From: G965276675 sp965276675
Lineage (GTDB): Bacteria > Acidobacteriota > Terriglobia > Terriglobales > Acidobacteriaceae
Direction: 5' to 3'
Assembly: GCA_965276675.1 (NCBI GenBank)
Contig: OZ255624.1
Location: 3,782,001 to 3,846,000, forward strand
DNA length: 64,000 nucleotides
Position numbers and translations under genes: made by a program
Shown here: piece by piece, positions 33,753 to 42,295 of the stretch
How positions within the stretch are numbered: the first letter of the stretch is position 1
Layout: every line of letters starts with the position of its first letter
Notes under the pieces: generated by a model
Databases searched by the model: none
Seen by the model: only the letters and a program-made list of their open reading frames with translations
Told to the model about the DNA's origin: nothing

Positions 33753-35168
33753 TCAGTGCGTCAGGGTATTGGCTGCTGTGCTCGTAACGCGGTCCGGTGA
33801 AAGTAGCCCCATCTCGACATAAACGGGGCGCATCGCCTTCCGGATGGCGGGCACCTGGCGGCTGAACCACCCAGCGCCCAGAATGCAGCAGCTGCCCGTC
33901 ACGATCACCGACACCGGCGCGCTGAAGACATGAGCCAGCCCGCCACCCAGCAGACTACCGAAGGGCGCCATGCCCACGAAGGCCATGGTGTAGTAGCTCA
34001 TCACGCGGCCGCGCATATCCCCTGGCACCAGCGTCTGGATGATGGTGTTGCTGGCGGCCATGCCTTGCATCATGCCATAGCCGACCAGCAGCATAAGCAG
34101 CATGGAGAGCCACAGCACGTGCGACAGGCCAAAGAGCACCAGGCCCGCACCGAAGACGGCGGCCGAGATGGGAATCCACTTCAGCAGACCTAGGACCGAC
34201 TTGCGCAGAGCCAGCAGGACGGCAGCCACAAGGGCCCCGATGCCGGAGGCGCTCATCAGGAATCCCAAAGTATGCGGACCGCCATGCAGCACCGCCGACG
34301 CGAAGACCGGCATGAGCACGGCATAGGGCATGCCCATGAGGCTAACGATGGCGAAGAGCAGCAGAATGGTCCGGACCGGGGCAAAGTTGCGGACGTAGGT
34401 CCATCCCTCCCGCAACTGTTCGAGCATGGAGGAGGTGGCGCGCTGGACTGTGAGGGGCTTCAGCTGCATCATGAGCAGCGACGCGATCACCGCGAAGTAG
34501 CTGACGCCGTCTATAAGAAAGCAGTACCCCTCACCGAAGCCCGAGATGACAAGGCCGGCGAGCGAGGGGCCGACCAGCCGGGCCATATTGACCATGGACG
34601 AGTTCAGAGCGATGGCGTTGCCGAGATCGCGTGGATCGTCGACCATCTCGACGAGAAAGGCCTGGCGGCCGGGCATATCGAAGGCATTGACCAGCCCCTG
34701 AAAGGCGCTGAGCAGAATGATTTCTTTGATGGTGATGACCTTCGCGAGCGTAAGCGCTGCCATGATCAGCGACTGCACCGCGGCCAGCACCTGCGTCCAC
34801 ACCAGCACCTTGCGCTTGTTAAGCCGGTCCACCCAGACGCCAGCAAAGGGCGCGAGCAGGAAGGTGGGGATCTGGCCGACAAAACCGACGATGCCTAGCA
34901 TCCAGGCCGAGCCGGTCAGCTGATAGACCAGCCAACTGGTGGCGATGCGGGTCATCCAGGTGCCGATGAGCGAGATGCTCTGGCCGCTGAAGAAGAGCCG
35001 GAAGTTGGGCGCGTGGAGAGCCCGCCAGGCGTGCGAGAGGCCTTCGGTCTTGGCCTGAGGCCGGGCCTCGGCAGCGATCTCTGTGGCGTCCAGTGCAGTG
35101 GCATCCGGCGCTGCCGCGGGGATCGGGTCGAGGATGATTTCTTCCGCTTTAGAATCTGACTGAAGCAC
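33753..35168 (-). CDS. MFS transporter (EntS/tetracycline-type exporter family)
   Basis: A 471-residue protein with about twelve membrane segments. N-terminal features are HAPNFRLFFSGQSISLIGTW, TRIATSWLVYQLTGSAWMLG and the loop-2/3 motif VWVDRLNKRKVLV, typical of MFS_3 (enterobactin-exporter-like) permeases. The first about 45 residues are a cytoplasmic tail rich in Ala and acidic residues. It converges on the pilus-like cluster and is divergent from the histone-deacetylase-family gene. Substrate not determinable. Confidence 0.88.
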   Translation of the reverse strand: MLQSDSKAEEIILDPIPAAAPDATALDATEIAAEARPQAKTEGLSHAWRALHAPNFRLFFSGQSISLIGTWMTRIATSWLVYQLTGSAWMLGIVGFVGQIPTFLLAPFAGVWVDRLNKRKVLVWTQVLAAVQSLIMAALTLAKVITIKEIILLSAFQGLVNAFDMPGRQAFLVEMVDDPRDLGNAIALNSSMVNMARLVGPSLAGLVISGFGEGYCFLIDGVSYFAVIASLLMMQLKPLTVQRATSSMLEQLREGWTYVRNFAPVRTILLLFAIVSLMGMPYAVLMPVFASAVLHGGPHTLGFLMSASGIGALVAAVLLALRKSVLGLLKWIPISAAVFGAGLVLFGLSHVLWLSMLLMLLVGYGMMQGMAASNTIIQTLVPGDMRGRVMSYYTMAFVGMAPFGSLLGGGLAHVFSAPVSVIVTGSCCILGAGWFSRQVPAIRKAMRPVYVEMGLLSPDRVTSTAANTLTH

Positions 35169-35277
35169 TCTTGATTGTACCGGGCAGCGGTCTCGTATCC
35201 GGCTACTTCGTGCTCATCAATTCTGGCATCCGGCCGCCTTGCGTGGAAGCCCCGGCTCGTATTCAATCGGCAGAGGC

Positions 35278-36294
35278 ATGCTTCCCTTTCAGCTCGTCTA
35301 CCGCGAAGGTTTCTATCTGCCGTTCGGCAAGGCGCACGTCTTCCCTGGCCTGAAGTACAAGCTCATACGCGAGCGTCTGCTGGCGACCCGGGCGGCCACT
35401 GAACACGATTTCGTGTTGACCGAGCCGATCGCGCTGAACGATGTTTTGCGGGTACACGAGGCCGGCTTTGTGGACCGGCTGGTAAATGGAACATTGTCGC
35501 AGGCGGAGATCCGGCGCATGGAGCTGCCGTACTCGAAGGAGCTGGTCGAGGCGACGCTGCTTGGCTGCGGCGGCACGTTGCTGGCCGCCCGGCTGGCGCT
35601 GCGGGATGGGGTGGCATGCTCGATCGGCGGCGGCTTTCACCATGCGCATCCGGATCACGGCGAGGGCTTCTGCATGCTGCACGATGTCGCGATTGCGCTG
35701 CGGCGGCTGCTCTATGAAGGCACGACCAGGGAGGGCACGACCCGGCGAGCGATGGTGGTGGATCTGGATGTGCATGACGGAAATGGCACGGCAGCGATCT
35801 TTCCTCCAGTTGCGAGTCAAGCAGCTCCGATTCGTGAGAAGCTTCCATGCGGCGAACTGGTGGGCTCCGCGATGCCGAGCGCAGATGGAGTCTTTACAGT
35901 CTCGCTCCACCAGCGGAACAACTATCCGCCGTACAAGCCGCCGTCGTCGATCGATGTTCATTTGAACAACGGAACAGAGGATACCGAGTATCTCGATGCG
36001 CTCGAACGCGCTCTGGCATTAGGACTGGAGCGCTTCCGGCCTGACCTGATCGCGTATGTCGCCGGCAGCGATCCGTACCTGGAGGACAAATTAGGCGGGC
36101 TTGCGTTGACTATCAAAGGCTTGAAGCAGCGGGACAGGATGGTCTTTCGTGCGGCCCAGAGCGCGGGCGTGCCGGTCTTTTCCGTCTTCGCGGGCGGGTA
36201 CGCACGCGAGCTGGAGGATACAGTCACGATCCACACCAACACGGTGCTGGCGGCGGCTGAGGTGTTTAGCTTTCACGGCGCGACGAGCTGCTGA
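35278..36294 (+). CDS. Histone-deacetylase-family hydrolase
   Basis: A 338-residue zinc-dependent deacetylase of the acetoin-utilisation/HDAC fold, from ATG 35278 (MLPFQLVYREGFYLPFGKAH). Active-site segments are GGGFHHAHPDHGEGFCMLHD (tandem His, then HDHG), the metal-binding DLDVHDGNGTAAIF, and the late GSDPYLEDKLGGLALT and FAGGYAREL. Substrates in bacteria include polyamines and acetyl-lysine proteins. About 27 extra residues (from VASQAAPIREKLPCGELVG) separate GTAAIF from the next core strand (FTVSLHQRNNYP), longer than I expect for the family. Confidence 0.88.
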   Translation: MLPFQLVYREGFYLPFGKAHVFPGLKYKLIRERLLATRAATEHDFVLTEPIALNDVLRVHEAGFVDRLVNGTLSQAEIRRMELPYSKELVEATLLGCGGTLLAARLALRDGVACSIGGGFHHAHPDHGEGFCMLHDVAIALRRLLYEGTTREGTTRRAMVVDLDVHDGNGTAAIFPPVASQAAPIREKLPCGELVGSAMPSADGVFTVSLHQRNNYPPYKPPSSIDVHLNNGTEDTEYLDALERALALGLERFRPDLIAYVAGSDPYLEDKLGGLALTIKGLKQRDRMVFRAAQSAGVPVFSVFAGGYARELEDTVTIHTNTVLAAAEVFSFHGATSC

Positions 36295-36494
36295 GGATAC
36301 AGCTCTAGCTTCTAGTTTCTAGCCAGAGATTCTCATTTCGGTTTCGCGAGTTGCGCGAGTTCCCACAGCACTTGTCAAGTTATCCCTCTGTGCTCTCCGT
36401 GTTCTCTGTGGTGAGATCCGCACCGAGTACCATAGGTCCCTATACAGATGTCCAAAATAGTACGGTAAAGGTCTCATGCTGGCCATGTATGTGC
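36295..36494. other. Intergenic region with a hairpin-poor repeat-like segment
   Basis: No gene seen. The stretch CTCTGTGCTCTCCGTGTTCTCTGTGGTGA near 36391-36415 (shortened here as CTCTGTGCTCTCCG...GTGGTGA) is a simple, direct-repetitive sequence of a kind often met between acidobacterial genes. No terminator could be identified for the deacetylase gene. Confidence 0.3.
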
Positions 36495-36914
36495 TTAGCC
36501 AAGTTCTTCTTCTGTCTGAACGACTGCTGAGACGTTCGTGCCACGCTGAGCCAGATGATGCCCTGCCGCAACGGACACGAGGCATAGCGTAACTGACAAC
36601 AGAACATTTGCGACGGCCCTACCCCGAGCTCCCGCTCTCAACAAGTCGAACGTTTGAAGGCTGAATGAAGAGAAGGTGGTGAATCCGCCGCAGATGCCAA
36701 CCATCACAAACAAGCGAACGTTCTCTGAAACTGCAAAGCGACTGTCTGAAAGAGTGGCTGTCCCAAAGAAGCCGATCAGGAGGCAGCCGAGCACATTGAC
36801 CAGGACCGTGCTCCACGGAAATGAAGTGCTCGCGCTCAGCATCGCGCGAGCGATGGACTATCGAATCAGCCCGCCGAGAGCGCTTCCCGCTGTAATCCAG
36901 AGATACGTGACCAT
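36495..36914 (-). pseudogene. fluC: fluC/crcB fluoride channel gene with an in-frame TAG
   Basis: From ATG 36914, after GAGGGCAGGA, the frame reads MVTYLWITAGSALGGLIR (18 residues), the normal start of a Fluc channel. It then hits TAG at 36860-36858, where an aromatic residue is expected (consensus ...ARW or ...ARY; TGG to TAG is one change). Past it the frame stays open to 36495 and keeps channel residues: VLVNVLGCLLIGFF and GICGGFTTFSSFSLQ with the Phe-box and Asn. A downstream ATG (36842) would give 115 residues lacking the first helix. A fluoride riboswitch lies upstream. It is either a nonsense allele, a restart or a sequencing error. Confidence 0.78.
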
Positions 36915-36959
36915 TCCTGCCCTCACCTGTGCCTCGATGATCTGAGGCATTCTTGATTG

Positions 36960-37008
36960 GCAGGAGTCATCAGCCCTTGCGGCGGTTTAAGGGAGACTCC
37001 ATTCCCTC
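36960..37008 (-). promoter_or_regulatory. Fluoride riboswitch (crcB motif) upstream of fluC
   Basis: Read on the minus strand, the region gives GGGAATGGAGTCTCCC, then AAACCGCC, a GCAA turn, and GGGCTGATGACTCCTGC. This is the crcB-motif layout: a short stem GGGA/TCCC with loop ATGGAGTC, a second stem, and a pseudoknot GGAGTC with GACTCC. Downstream, TGCCTC (36949-36944) and GAGGCA (36935-36930) form a perfect 6-bp hairpin before the GAGGGCAGGA ribosome site, a likely expression platform. It should turn on FluC when fluoride rises. Confidence 0.9.
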
Positions 37009-37261
37009 ATTGAGTTCATTATTACTTCAGGCGAAGACAGGGCAAGGAGGGCGTACATAAAGGAACCGTTTCTGCACGAGTCTCTGTCTGCGCTGAAAGC
37101 GACAAATTTTACGTTGCACAAAATATTGCGATTAGCCTCGCGACTCAAGGGAGCCTTATCATACGATTTGGGACGTTTGGTGCAGTGCCCCATTATCCAA
37201 GCGCATTCGAGGAATGCGCTGTTTTCGTTCAACTGCAACTCTCAGTTTCGGGTGAAAAGAA
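37009..37261. other. Upstream region of the riboswitch and 3' side of the SGNH gene
   Basis: No gene seen. At 37040-37045 and 37017-37022 the minus strand carries TTGCCC and ATAATG 17 bases apart, a weak candidate promoter for the riboswitch transcript. The rest has no recognisable coding potential apart from the hairpin at 37200. Confidence 0.3.
37200..37220. terminator. Perfect hairpin downstream of the SGNH hydrolase gene
   Basis: AGCGCATTC-GAG-GAATGCGCT is a perfect 9-bp inverted repeat with a 3-base loop, 41 bases past the stop of the SGNH gene (minus strand). The + strand side is followed by GTTTTCGTTC; the minus side has no T tract. It may be a terminator or a mobile-element remnant; direction uncertain. 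Confidence 0.45.
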
Positions 37262-38083
37262 CTACTTCTGCACCAGCACCTTCTCGATCGCGGCTTGCGC
37301 GATCGGCGCCATGATCTTGTACCCTGCCGCATTAGGATGCAGCCCATCATCTGCCAGGGCCTGTCGCATCATGCCGCGTTCGTCGACGAGTGCGTCATAG
37401 TAATTCAGGTAAGACGCATTGGGATCGGTCGTGCAGTAGCTGCGCATCCATTCGTTGAGCTGCAGGATCTCCGGGATAGGCCGCGTGTCGAAGAGTGGCT
37501 TGGCGAGTGCCGTGTAGTTGTTCACCGGCGTGACCGAGGAAAGGATCACCCGGATACCGTGGACCCTGGCCAGCTCGGCTAGAGTGCTCAGGTTAGCTTC
37601 GATGTCCTTGAGTGAGATGGGGCCGTTATTCCCCGCGATGTCGTTGGTGCCGGCCAGGATCACCACAAGTTCCGGCTTGAGGTCGAGGACGTCCTGGCGA
37701 AAACGTACCAGCATCTGTGACGTTGTCTGACCGCCGATGCCGCGATTGATGTATCCCTTGCCTGGGAAAGAGATATCGAGCTTCCAGTTATCGGTGATCG
37801 AGTCGCCAAAGAAGACGACGCGGTGCTCGCCGGCTGCCCGAGGCGGGAGTGCCGCATTGGCATCACGGTAGCGGGCGCGCTGGCCGAAATCGTTGGCAAA
37901 GACATTCATATTCTGTTGCTGCCAGGCGGTGAGCGGCGCATCCTGCGGGTTCGCTGGAGCGGGAGAGGCGACCGTCTCCCGTTGCTGGAGCGCCGGTGGA
38001 GGCTGATTGCCTTCCTGGGCGGAGGCTGCTGCCGCGACGCTCACGATGAGGGCGAGAAGAGCACTGCTGAAGCGGGATCGCAT
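37262..38083 (-). CDS. Secreted SGNH/GDSL-family hydrolase
   Basis: A 273-residue protein with a signal peptide (MRSRFSSALLALIVSVAAAA) after GGAGG. The SGNH blocks are FFGDSITDNW (block I Ser), RGIGGQTTSQML (block II Gly), LAGTNDIAGNN (block III Asn) and DGLHPNAAGYKIM (block V Asp-x-x-His). These enzymes hydrolyse esters such as those on acetylated cell-wall sugars or lipids. The nearest homologues by pattern are platelet-activating-factor acetylhydrolase-like GDSL proteins. It is divergent from ffh with about 90 bases between the starts. Confidence 0.87.
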   Translation of the reverse strand: MRSRFSSALLALIVSVAAAASAQEGNQPPPALQQRETVASPAPANPQDAPLTAWQQQNMNVFANDFGQRARYRDANAALPPRAAGEHRVVFFGDSITDNWKLDISFPGKGYINRGIGGQTTSQMLVRFRQDVLDLKPELVVILAGTNDIAGNNGPISLKDIEANLSTLAELARVHGIRVILSSVTPVNNYTALAKPLFDTRPIPEILQLNEWMRSYCTTDPNASYLNYYDALVDERGMMRQALADDGLHPNAAGYKIMAPIAQAAIEKVLVQK

Positions 38084-38173
38084 ACGTCCTCCACCATACA
38101 CCGCTGGCGGCCCGAGGCTAAAGAGGCATCCATATCGCAGCCCGGGCCTGACTGGTAAACTTGAGAAATTCCT

Positions 38174-39568
38174 ATGTTTGAGAACCTTTCCGATAAGCTG
38201 CAACGCGCGTTCAAAAACCTTCGCGGCGAAGGCTCCGTCTCTGAAGACAATATCAACGACGCCCTGCGCGAGATCCGCGTGGCGCTACTTGAGGCCGACG
38301 TAAACCTGAATGTGGCCAAGGAGATCGTGGAGCACATCCGCGAGCAGGCCATGGGCCAGTCCGTGATGACGGCCCTGTCGCCCACCGAGCAGGTCATCAA
38401 GATCGTGCGCGATGAGCTGATCAGCCTGCTGGGCAAGGACACGGCGCGCTTCAACTTCGCCTCCAAGCCGCCGACTGTGATCCTAATGGCGGGCCTGCAG
38501 GGGTCGGGCAAGACAACCACCTCCGGCAAGTTGGCGGCGTGGCTGCAGAAGGGCGGCCACCGCCCCATGCTGGTCTCGGTCGACGTCTACCGGCCAGCCG
38601 CACGCGAGCAGCTCAAGGTGATCGCCAACAGCATCAAGGCCAACATCTACGAGGGCGACCTGAAGGGCGAAGCTCCGGGCACGCCGCTGGTCGAGCGGCT
38701 GGCGAAGGAGGCGCGTCGCGAGGCCGTGAGCTACGGATGCGACACGCTCATCGTCGACACCGCAGGCCGCCTGCATATCGATGAAGGGCTGATGGACGAG
38801 ATGAGGACGCTAAAGGCTCTGCTGCAGCCTCAGGAGATCCTGTTCGTGGCCGACGCCATGACCGGCCAGGATGCGGTGCGCTCGGCCGATTCCTTTCACA
38901 AGCAGCTGGCGCTCACCGGGACCATCCTGACGAAGATGGATGGCGACGCGCGCGGTGGTGCGGCGCTTTCTATCCGCCACGTGACCGGCCAGCCGGTCAA
39001 GTTCATCGGCATGGGCGAGAAGCCGGATGCCTTCGAGCCTTTTCACCCGGACCGCATCGTGAGCCGCATCCTCGGCATGGGCGACATCATGACGCTCATC
39101 GAGAAGGCCGAGTCCACGCTGGACCGCAAGAAGTCGGAGGACTTTGCGCGCAAGGCTCTCTCCGGCGATGGCTTTTCGCTCGAGGATTTTCGCGATCAGC
39201 TGCGGCAGATCCGCAAGCTGGGCTCCTTCCAGAGCATCATGAAGATGCTGCCCTCCGTCGGGCCATTCCAGGGCATCCAGCAGCTTGCCGACCAGGTGGA
39301 CGAAAAGCAGTTCTCGCGCGTAGAAGCGATCATCGATTCGATGACCAAGAAGGAGCGCGTTAACCACGAGATCATCTCCGGCTCGCGGCGCAAGCGCATT
39401 GCGAATGGCTCCGGCACCAGCGTGCAGGAGGTCAACCAGCTGCTGCGCCAGTACGCGCAAATGCGCAAGATGTTCAAGTCCGCCGGCAAGGGTGGCGGCA
39501 TGCAGCGCAAGCTGATGGGCTCGCTGGGTGCCATGCGCGGCGGCATGGGCGGGGGTGCCGGGCGGTAG
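38174..39568 (+). CDS. ffh: Ffh, signal recognition particle protein
   Basis: A 464-residue GTPase. N domain opens MFENLSDKLQRAFKNLRGEG; G domain has G1 MAGLQGSGKTTTSGKLAAWL, then VSVDVYRPAAREQLKVIAN, the DTAGR switch (IVDTAGRLHIDE), TKMDGDARGGAALSI and GMGEKPDAFEPFHPDRI. The M domain ends with Met-rich helices for binding signal sequences and 4.5S RNA (KKERVNHEIISGSRRKRIAN). It targets nascent membrane proteins to FtsY. The genes around it are unrelated in function. No 4.5S RNA gene is seen nearby. Confidence 0.97.
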   Translation: MFENLSDKLQRAFKNLRGEGSVSEDNINDALREIRVALLEADVNLNVAKEIVEHIREQAMGQSVMTALSPTEQVIKIVRDELISLLGKDTARFNFASKPPTVILMAGLQGSGKTTTSGKLAAWLQKGGHRPMLVSVDVYRPAAREQLKVIANSIKANIYEGDLKGEAPGTPLVERLAKEARREAVSYGCDTLIVDTAGRLHIDEGLMDEMRTLKALLQPQEILFVADAMTGQDAVRSADSFHKQLALTGTILTKMDGDARGGAALSIRHVTGQPVKFIGMGEKPDAFEPFHPDRIVSRILGMGDIMTLIEKAESTLDRKKSEDFARKALSGDGFSLEDFRDQLRQIRKLGSFQSIMKMLPSVGPFQGIQQLADQVDEKQFSRVEAIIDSMTKKERVNHEIISGSRRKRIANGSGTSVQEVNQLLRQYAQMRKMFKSAGKGGGMQRKLMGSLGAMRGGMGGGAGR

Positions 39569-39590
39569 CTTTCTCGAAGCATCCTGACCC

Positions 39591-40268
39591 ATGAAGTTGA
39601 CCATGGCATCCCTTCAAGAGAAGCTCGACGAGATCACGGCACAGACGCGGACTCTAGTGCAGCCGGAGCGGCTTGCCCTAAGCGAGCGGGCCATCTCTGA
39701 GCTCTTCGCAACGGGTATTGAGGATAGCGTGTTGCGAGCCGGAGCGCAGGCCCCGGAGTTCGCCCTGCCCGATGTGAATGGCAAGCTGGTGCGGTCTTCG
39801 GATCTGCTCGCTTTGGGACCGCTAGTAGTCACGTTTTTTCGCGGGCGCTGGTGCCCGTATTGCACCACTGAACTCGAAACATGGCGAGACCTCTTCCCCG
39901 CGCTTAGGGAACGCGGCGCGCTCGTTGTGGGCATCTCCCCGCAGAGCGTGCGGCAGAACGACTTCATGCTGGCCCAGCACGATTTGCCATTTCCACTGTT
40001 ACGAGATGAAGGTGCGCGCGTGGCGGAGGCATTTGGCATCGCCTATCCTGTGCCGCAGTTTCTGCGGGAGTACTACCGCTCGATTCTCGTGAACATTCCA
40101 TTCATCAATGGGGAGGGTTCCTGGCGTCTGCCGATCCCTGCGACCTTCGTCGTAGGGCAGAACGGGATCATTCAGTGGTCGGAGGGACATGCCGATTTTC
40201 GCGTCCGTCCCGAGCCGGAAGAGGCGCTACGTGCACTATCGGCAGAGGCCGATTTCAAGGTCGTGTAG
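39591..40268 (+). CDS. AhpC/TSA-type peroxiredoxin-like protein
   Basis: A 225-residue thioredoxin-fold protein. The active site reads FRGRWCPYCTTELETWRDLF (CxxC about residues 88-91), preceded by APEFALPDVNGKLVRSSDL and followed by ALVVGISPQSVRQNDFMLAQ. It resembles the peroxiredoxin-like AhpC/TSA proteins with a WCPYC motif that reduce peroxides. ATG at 39591 or 39603 (MASLQEKLDEI) are both possible starts. It is 22 bases after ffh. No partner reductase is adjacent. Confidence 0.82.
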   Translation: MKLTMASLQEKLDEITAQTRTLVQPERLALSERAISELFATGIEDSVLRAGAQAPEFALPDVNGKLVRSSDLLALGPLVVTFFRGRWCPYCTTELETWRDLFPALRERGALVVGISPQSVRQNDFMLAQHDLPFPLLRDEGARVAEAFGIAYPVPQFLREYYRSILVNIPFINGEGSWRLPIPATFVVGQNGIIQWSEGHADFRVRPEPEEALRALSAEADFKVV

Positions 40269-40281
40269 AGCGGTCCCAACC

Positions 40282-40310
40282 TTGACCGGAGCACACCGGA
40301 TTGTTAATAT
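40282..40310 (+). promoter_or_regulatory. Strong promoter of the initiator tRNA gene
   Basis: TTGACC at 40282-40287 and TAATAT at 40305-40310, 17 bases apart, are close to consensus. The -10 box ends six bases before the tRNA's 5' end (40316), so transcription starting about 6-8 bases downstream would begin at or within two bases of the mature tRNA end. Confidence 0.6.
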
Positions 40311-40315
40311 CAAGT

Positions 40316-40392
<77 letters not shown>

Positions 40393-40466
40393 ACCCTTTG
40401 AATCAGTTACGAAGACTGCTTCCTTCGGATAAACTCCCAAAAACTCCCAATAAGAAAAATCGCCGT

Positions 40467-41717
40467 TCAGGCGCTCGCCGCAACCGGCTTGAGCACCATC
40501 TCGACGACCTTCCCGTTCGCTTCCCGCTTCGATGACGACATGGCCTGTCCGTAGACGTTCATGGTCGTCTGGATCGACGCGTGACGCATCAGTTCCTGCT
40601 GCACCTTCATCGGCGCTCCGGTCTCGTCCAGCCACGAGCGGTACGTGTGGCGGAACGTGTGCCAGCCGATCTCACCCAGCCTCCCTGCCGCCAGCTTGCG
40701 CTCCTCGTGGATGAGGACCCGCTTGCCGTTGGCTGTGGGACCGTGCTGCCAGCACCAGAGACCTGGCTTGGCTCCGCATGCCGGACACGGCACGACGCAA
40801 CATCCGGACGGGCGCAGGTAACGCTTCTGGATCTCGCCCGGGTGGTAGGGCCGGTTGGTCATCGGATTGGCAAACACCCAGCCTTCCTCCGTCGGCACAG
40901 CCTGCTTGCTCCACTCCAGAACGATCTTGCTTAGACTGGTATGAAGCGGAACATAGTCCTGGGAGTATTCGGTCTTGACGTCATCCACCCGCCCGCTCAC
41001 GAAGCTGCGCTGAACAAGAAGCTGGTTCTTCTCAAAATCGAAGTCGTCCCACTGAAGCGCCGCGATCTCGCTCACGCGAAGACCGAGACATTGGGCAATC
41101 TGCACCATCGTGCGATACGGCTCACGTAGTGTCGCGACGACGAGTTCGAACTGTTCCACAGTCAGGATGATGGGCCGTTGCCGGCGTTTGCTGCCGCCCT
41201 TGATGCGGACGAGAGCAATCGGATTACGCTGCTCGTTGAAGAGCTCCCATCGTGTGGCGCACTCGTACATCAGGTGCATCACGCTTCGAATGTGCGTCTT
41301 GGATTTAGGCGCCATCGGGAGGTTCCTCAGCCAGTCTTCGACTGCCATCGGTCGAATCTTCTCGAGCAGGTAATCGCCCCACCGTGGCTTGAGGTAGTTC
41401 TTGATATTCGAGCGGTAGGACTTCGCCGTCGAGTACCGTTCCGGCAGTTCTTCCTCAAGGTATCGGTCGCAGATGGCACCGAACGTGACCACGGTCATGC
41501 GCTGCTGTGGGGTTTCTGAGTTAAGTTTTAAGAGAAGAGCTTCAACCGCCTTCTGCGCGAGAGCTTTCGTCCTGTACTTTTCAACGGAGCCAAGGGTCGC
41601 TGTCTTTCGTTCACGGTCGCCCGTTGCTGTCGTTTCGTAGTACCGGAACTCCCAGGCGTCTGGTCCCTTCGCCCGCTTTTTTCTGGTCAGACTTCCGAAT
41701 TGGTAACATGCGCGCAT
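40467..41717 (-). CDS. Tyrosine recombinase / phage-type integrase
   Basis: A 416-residue integrase. N-terminal AP2/SAM-like core-binding region, catalytic domain from about residue 195 with the first Arg in IAQCLGLRVSEIAALQWDDF, HTFRHTYRSWLDETGAPMKV (His-x-x-Arg) and MRHASIQTTMNVYGQAMSSS (the final His and Tyr). An unusual Cys-rich strip sits inside the catalytic domain (CCVVPCPACGAKPGLWCWQH, about 293-312), possibly binding zinc. Start ATG 41717; a GTG at 41744 is the alternative. It faces tRNA-fMet, 75 bases away, the expected arrangement for integration at a tRNA. Confidence 0.93.
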   Translation of the reverse strand: MRACYQFGSLTRKKRAKGPDAWEFRYYETTATGDRERKTATLGSVEKYRTKALAQKAVEALLLKLNSETPQQRMTVVTFGAICDRYLEEELPERYSTAKSYRSNIKNYLKPRWGDYLLEKIRPMAVEDWLRNLPMAPKSKTHIRSVMHLMYECATRWELFNEQRNPIALVRIKGGSKRRQRPIILTVEQFELVVATLREPYRTMVQIAQCLGLRVSEIAALQWDDFDFEKNQLLVQRSFVSGRVDDVKTEYSQDYVPLHTSLSKIVLEWSKQAVPTEEGWVFANPMTNRPYHPGEIQKRYLRPSGCCVVPCPACGAKPGLWCWQHGPTANGKRVLIHEERKLAAGRLGEIGWHTFRHTYRSWLDETGAPMKVQQELMRHASIQTTMNVYGQAMSSSKREANGKVVEMVLKPVAASA

Positions 41718-41822
41718 CTCAGGTTTCCCTTCGACTCGCGACACGATTGGCTATCACGATGATAGACTTTCGCGTGCTCGCCGGGCGGTGGGGGCTTTTG
41801 TGGAAAGAGCGGTACGTAACCG

Positions 41823-42050
41823 TCAGCTTGCAAGTCGTTGCTGTATCCAGGCGTCAATCGAAGACGCGCGGAATCGCCACAGTTTTCCAACCTGAATCCC
41901 TGCAATCTCCCCGCGTTGCGCCAGTCGCTGTAAGGTGCGCGGATGGACTTTCAACAGTGCTGCTGCTTCGTGGCTATCGAGCAAACGCTCGGTCGCGTAC
42001 GGACCTTGAACCCCGGCACTCATGGGTGGCTTCGGAACGGCTTCCAGCAT
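41823..42050 (-). CDS. Excisionase-like helix-turn-helix DNA-binding protein
   Basis: A 75-residue protein. LDSHEAAALLKVHPRTLQRL (winged-helix HTH) followed by RGEIAGIQVGKLWRFRASSI is the MerR-like HTH_17/excisionase family pattern. ATG 42050 has GGAGG eight bases ahead, so I used it. On the same strand as, and 106 bases ahead of, the integrase start, it would be the recombination directionality factor of the island. The region between it and the integrase holds no other gene. Confidence 0.85.
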   Translation of the reverse strand: MLEAVPKPPMSAGVQGPYATERLLDSHEAAALLKVHPRTLQRLAQRGEIAGIQVGKLWRFRASSIDAWIQQRLAS

Positions 42051-42295
42051 GGGAGGAACCTCCAGCGCATTGTGGTGCCAGAATGCTCCGCTGTCCGGAC
42101 TGTCAGCGTCTAATAACTTCTCGGAACAGCATCATTCCCGCCTGGAATGCAACCAGCAACACAGGAACAGAAGCCATCCCCTCTTATTTTGGGTCGGTTA
42201 ACCAATTATGTTCGGGCTGCGTCTCAAACATAGTCACCTCTGGCACCTGTGTGTTGCGTCAGAGACCGGCACGATTGGCACACGCGAGGTGGGCC

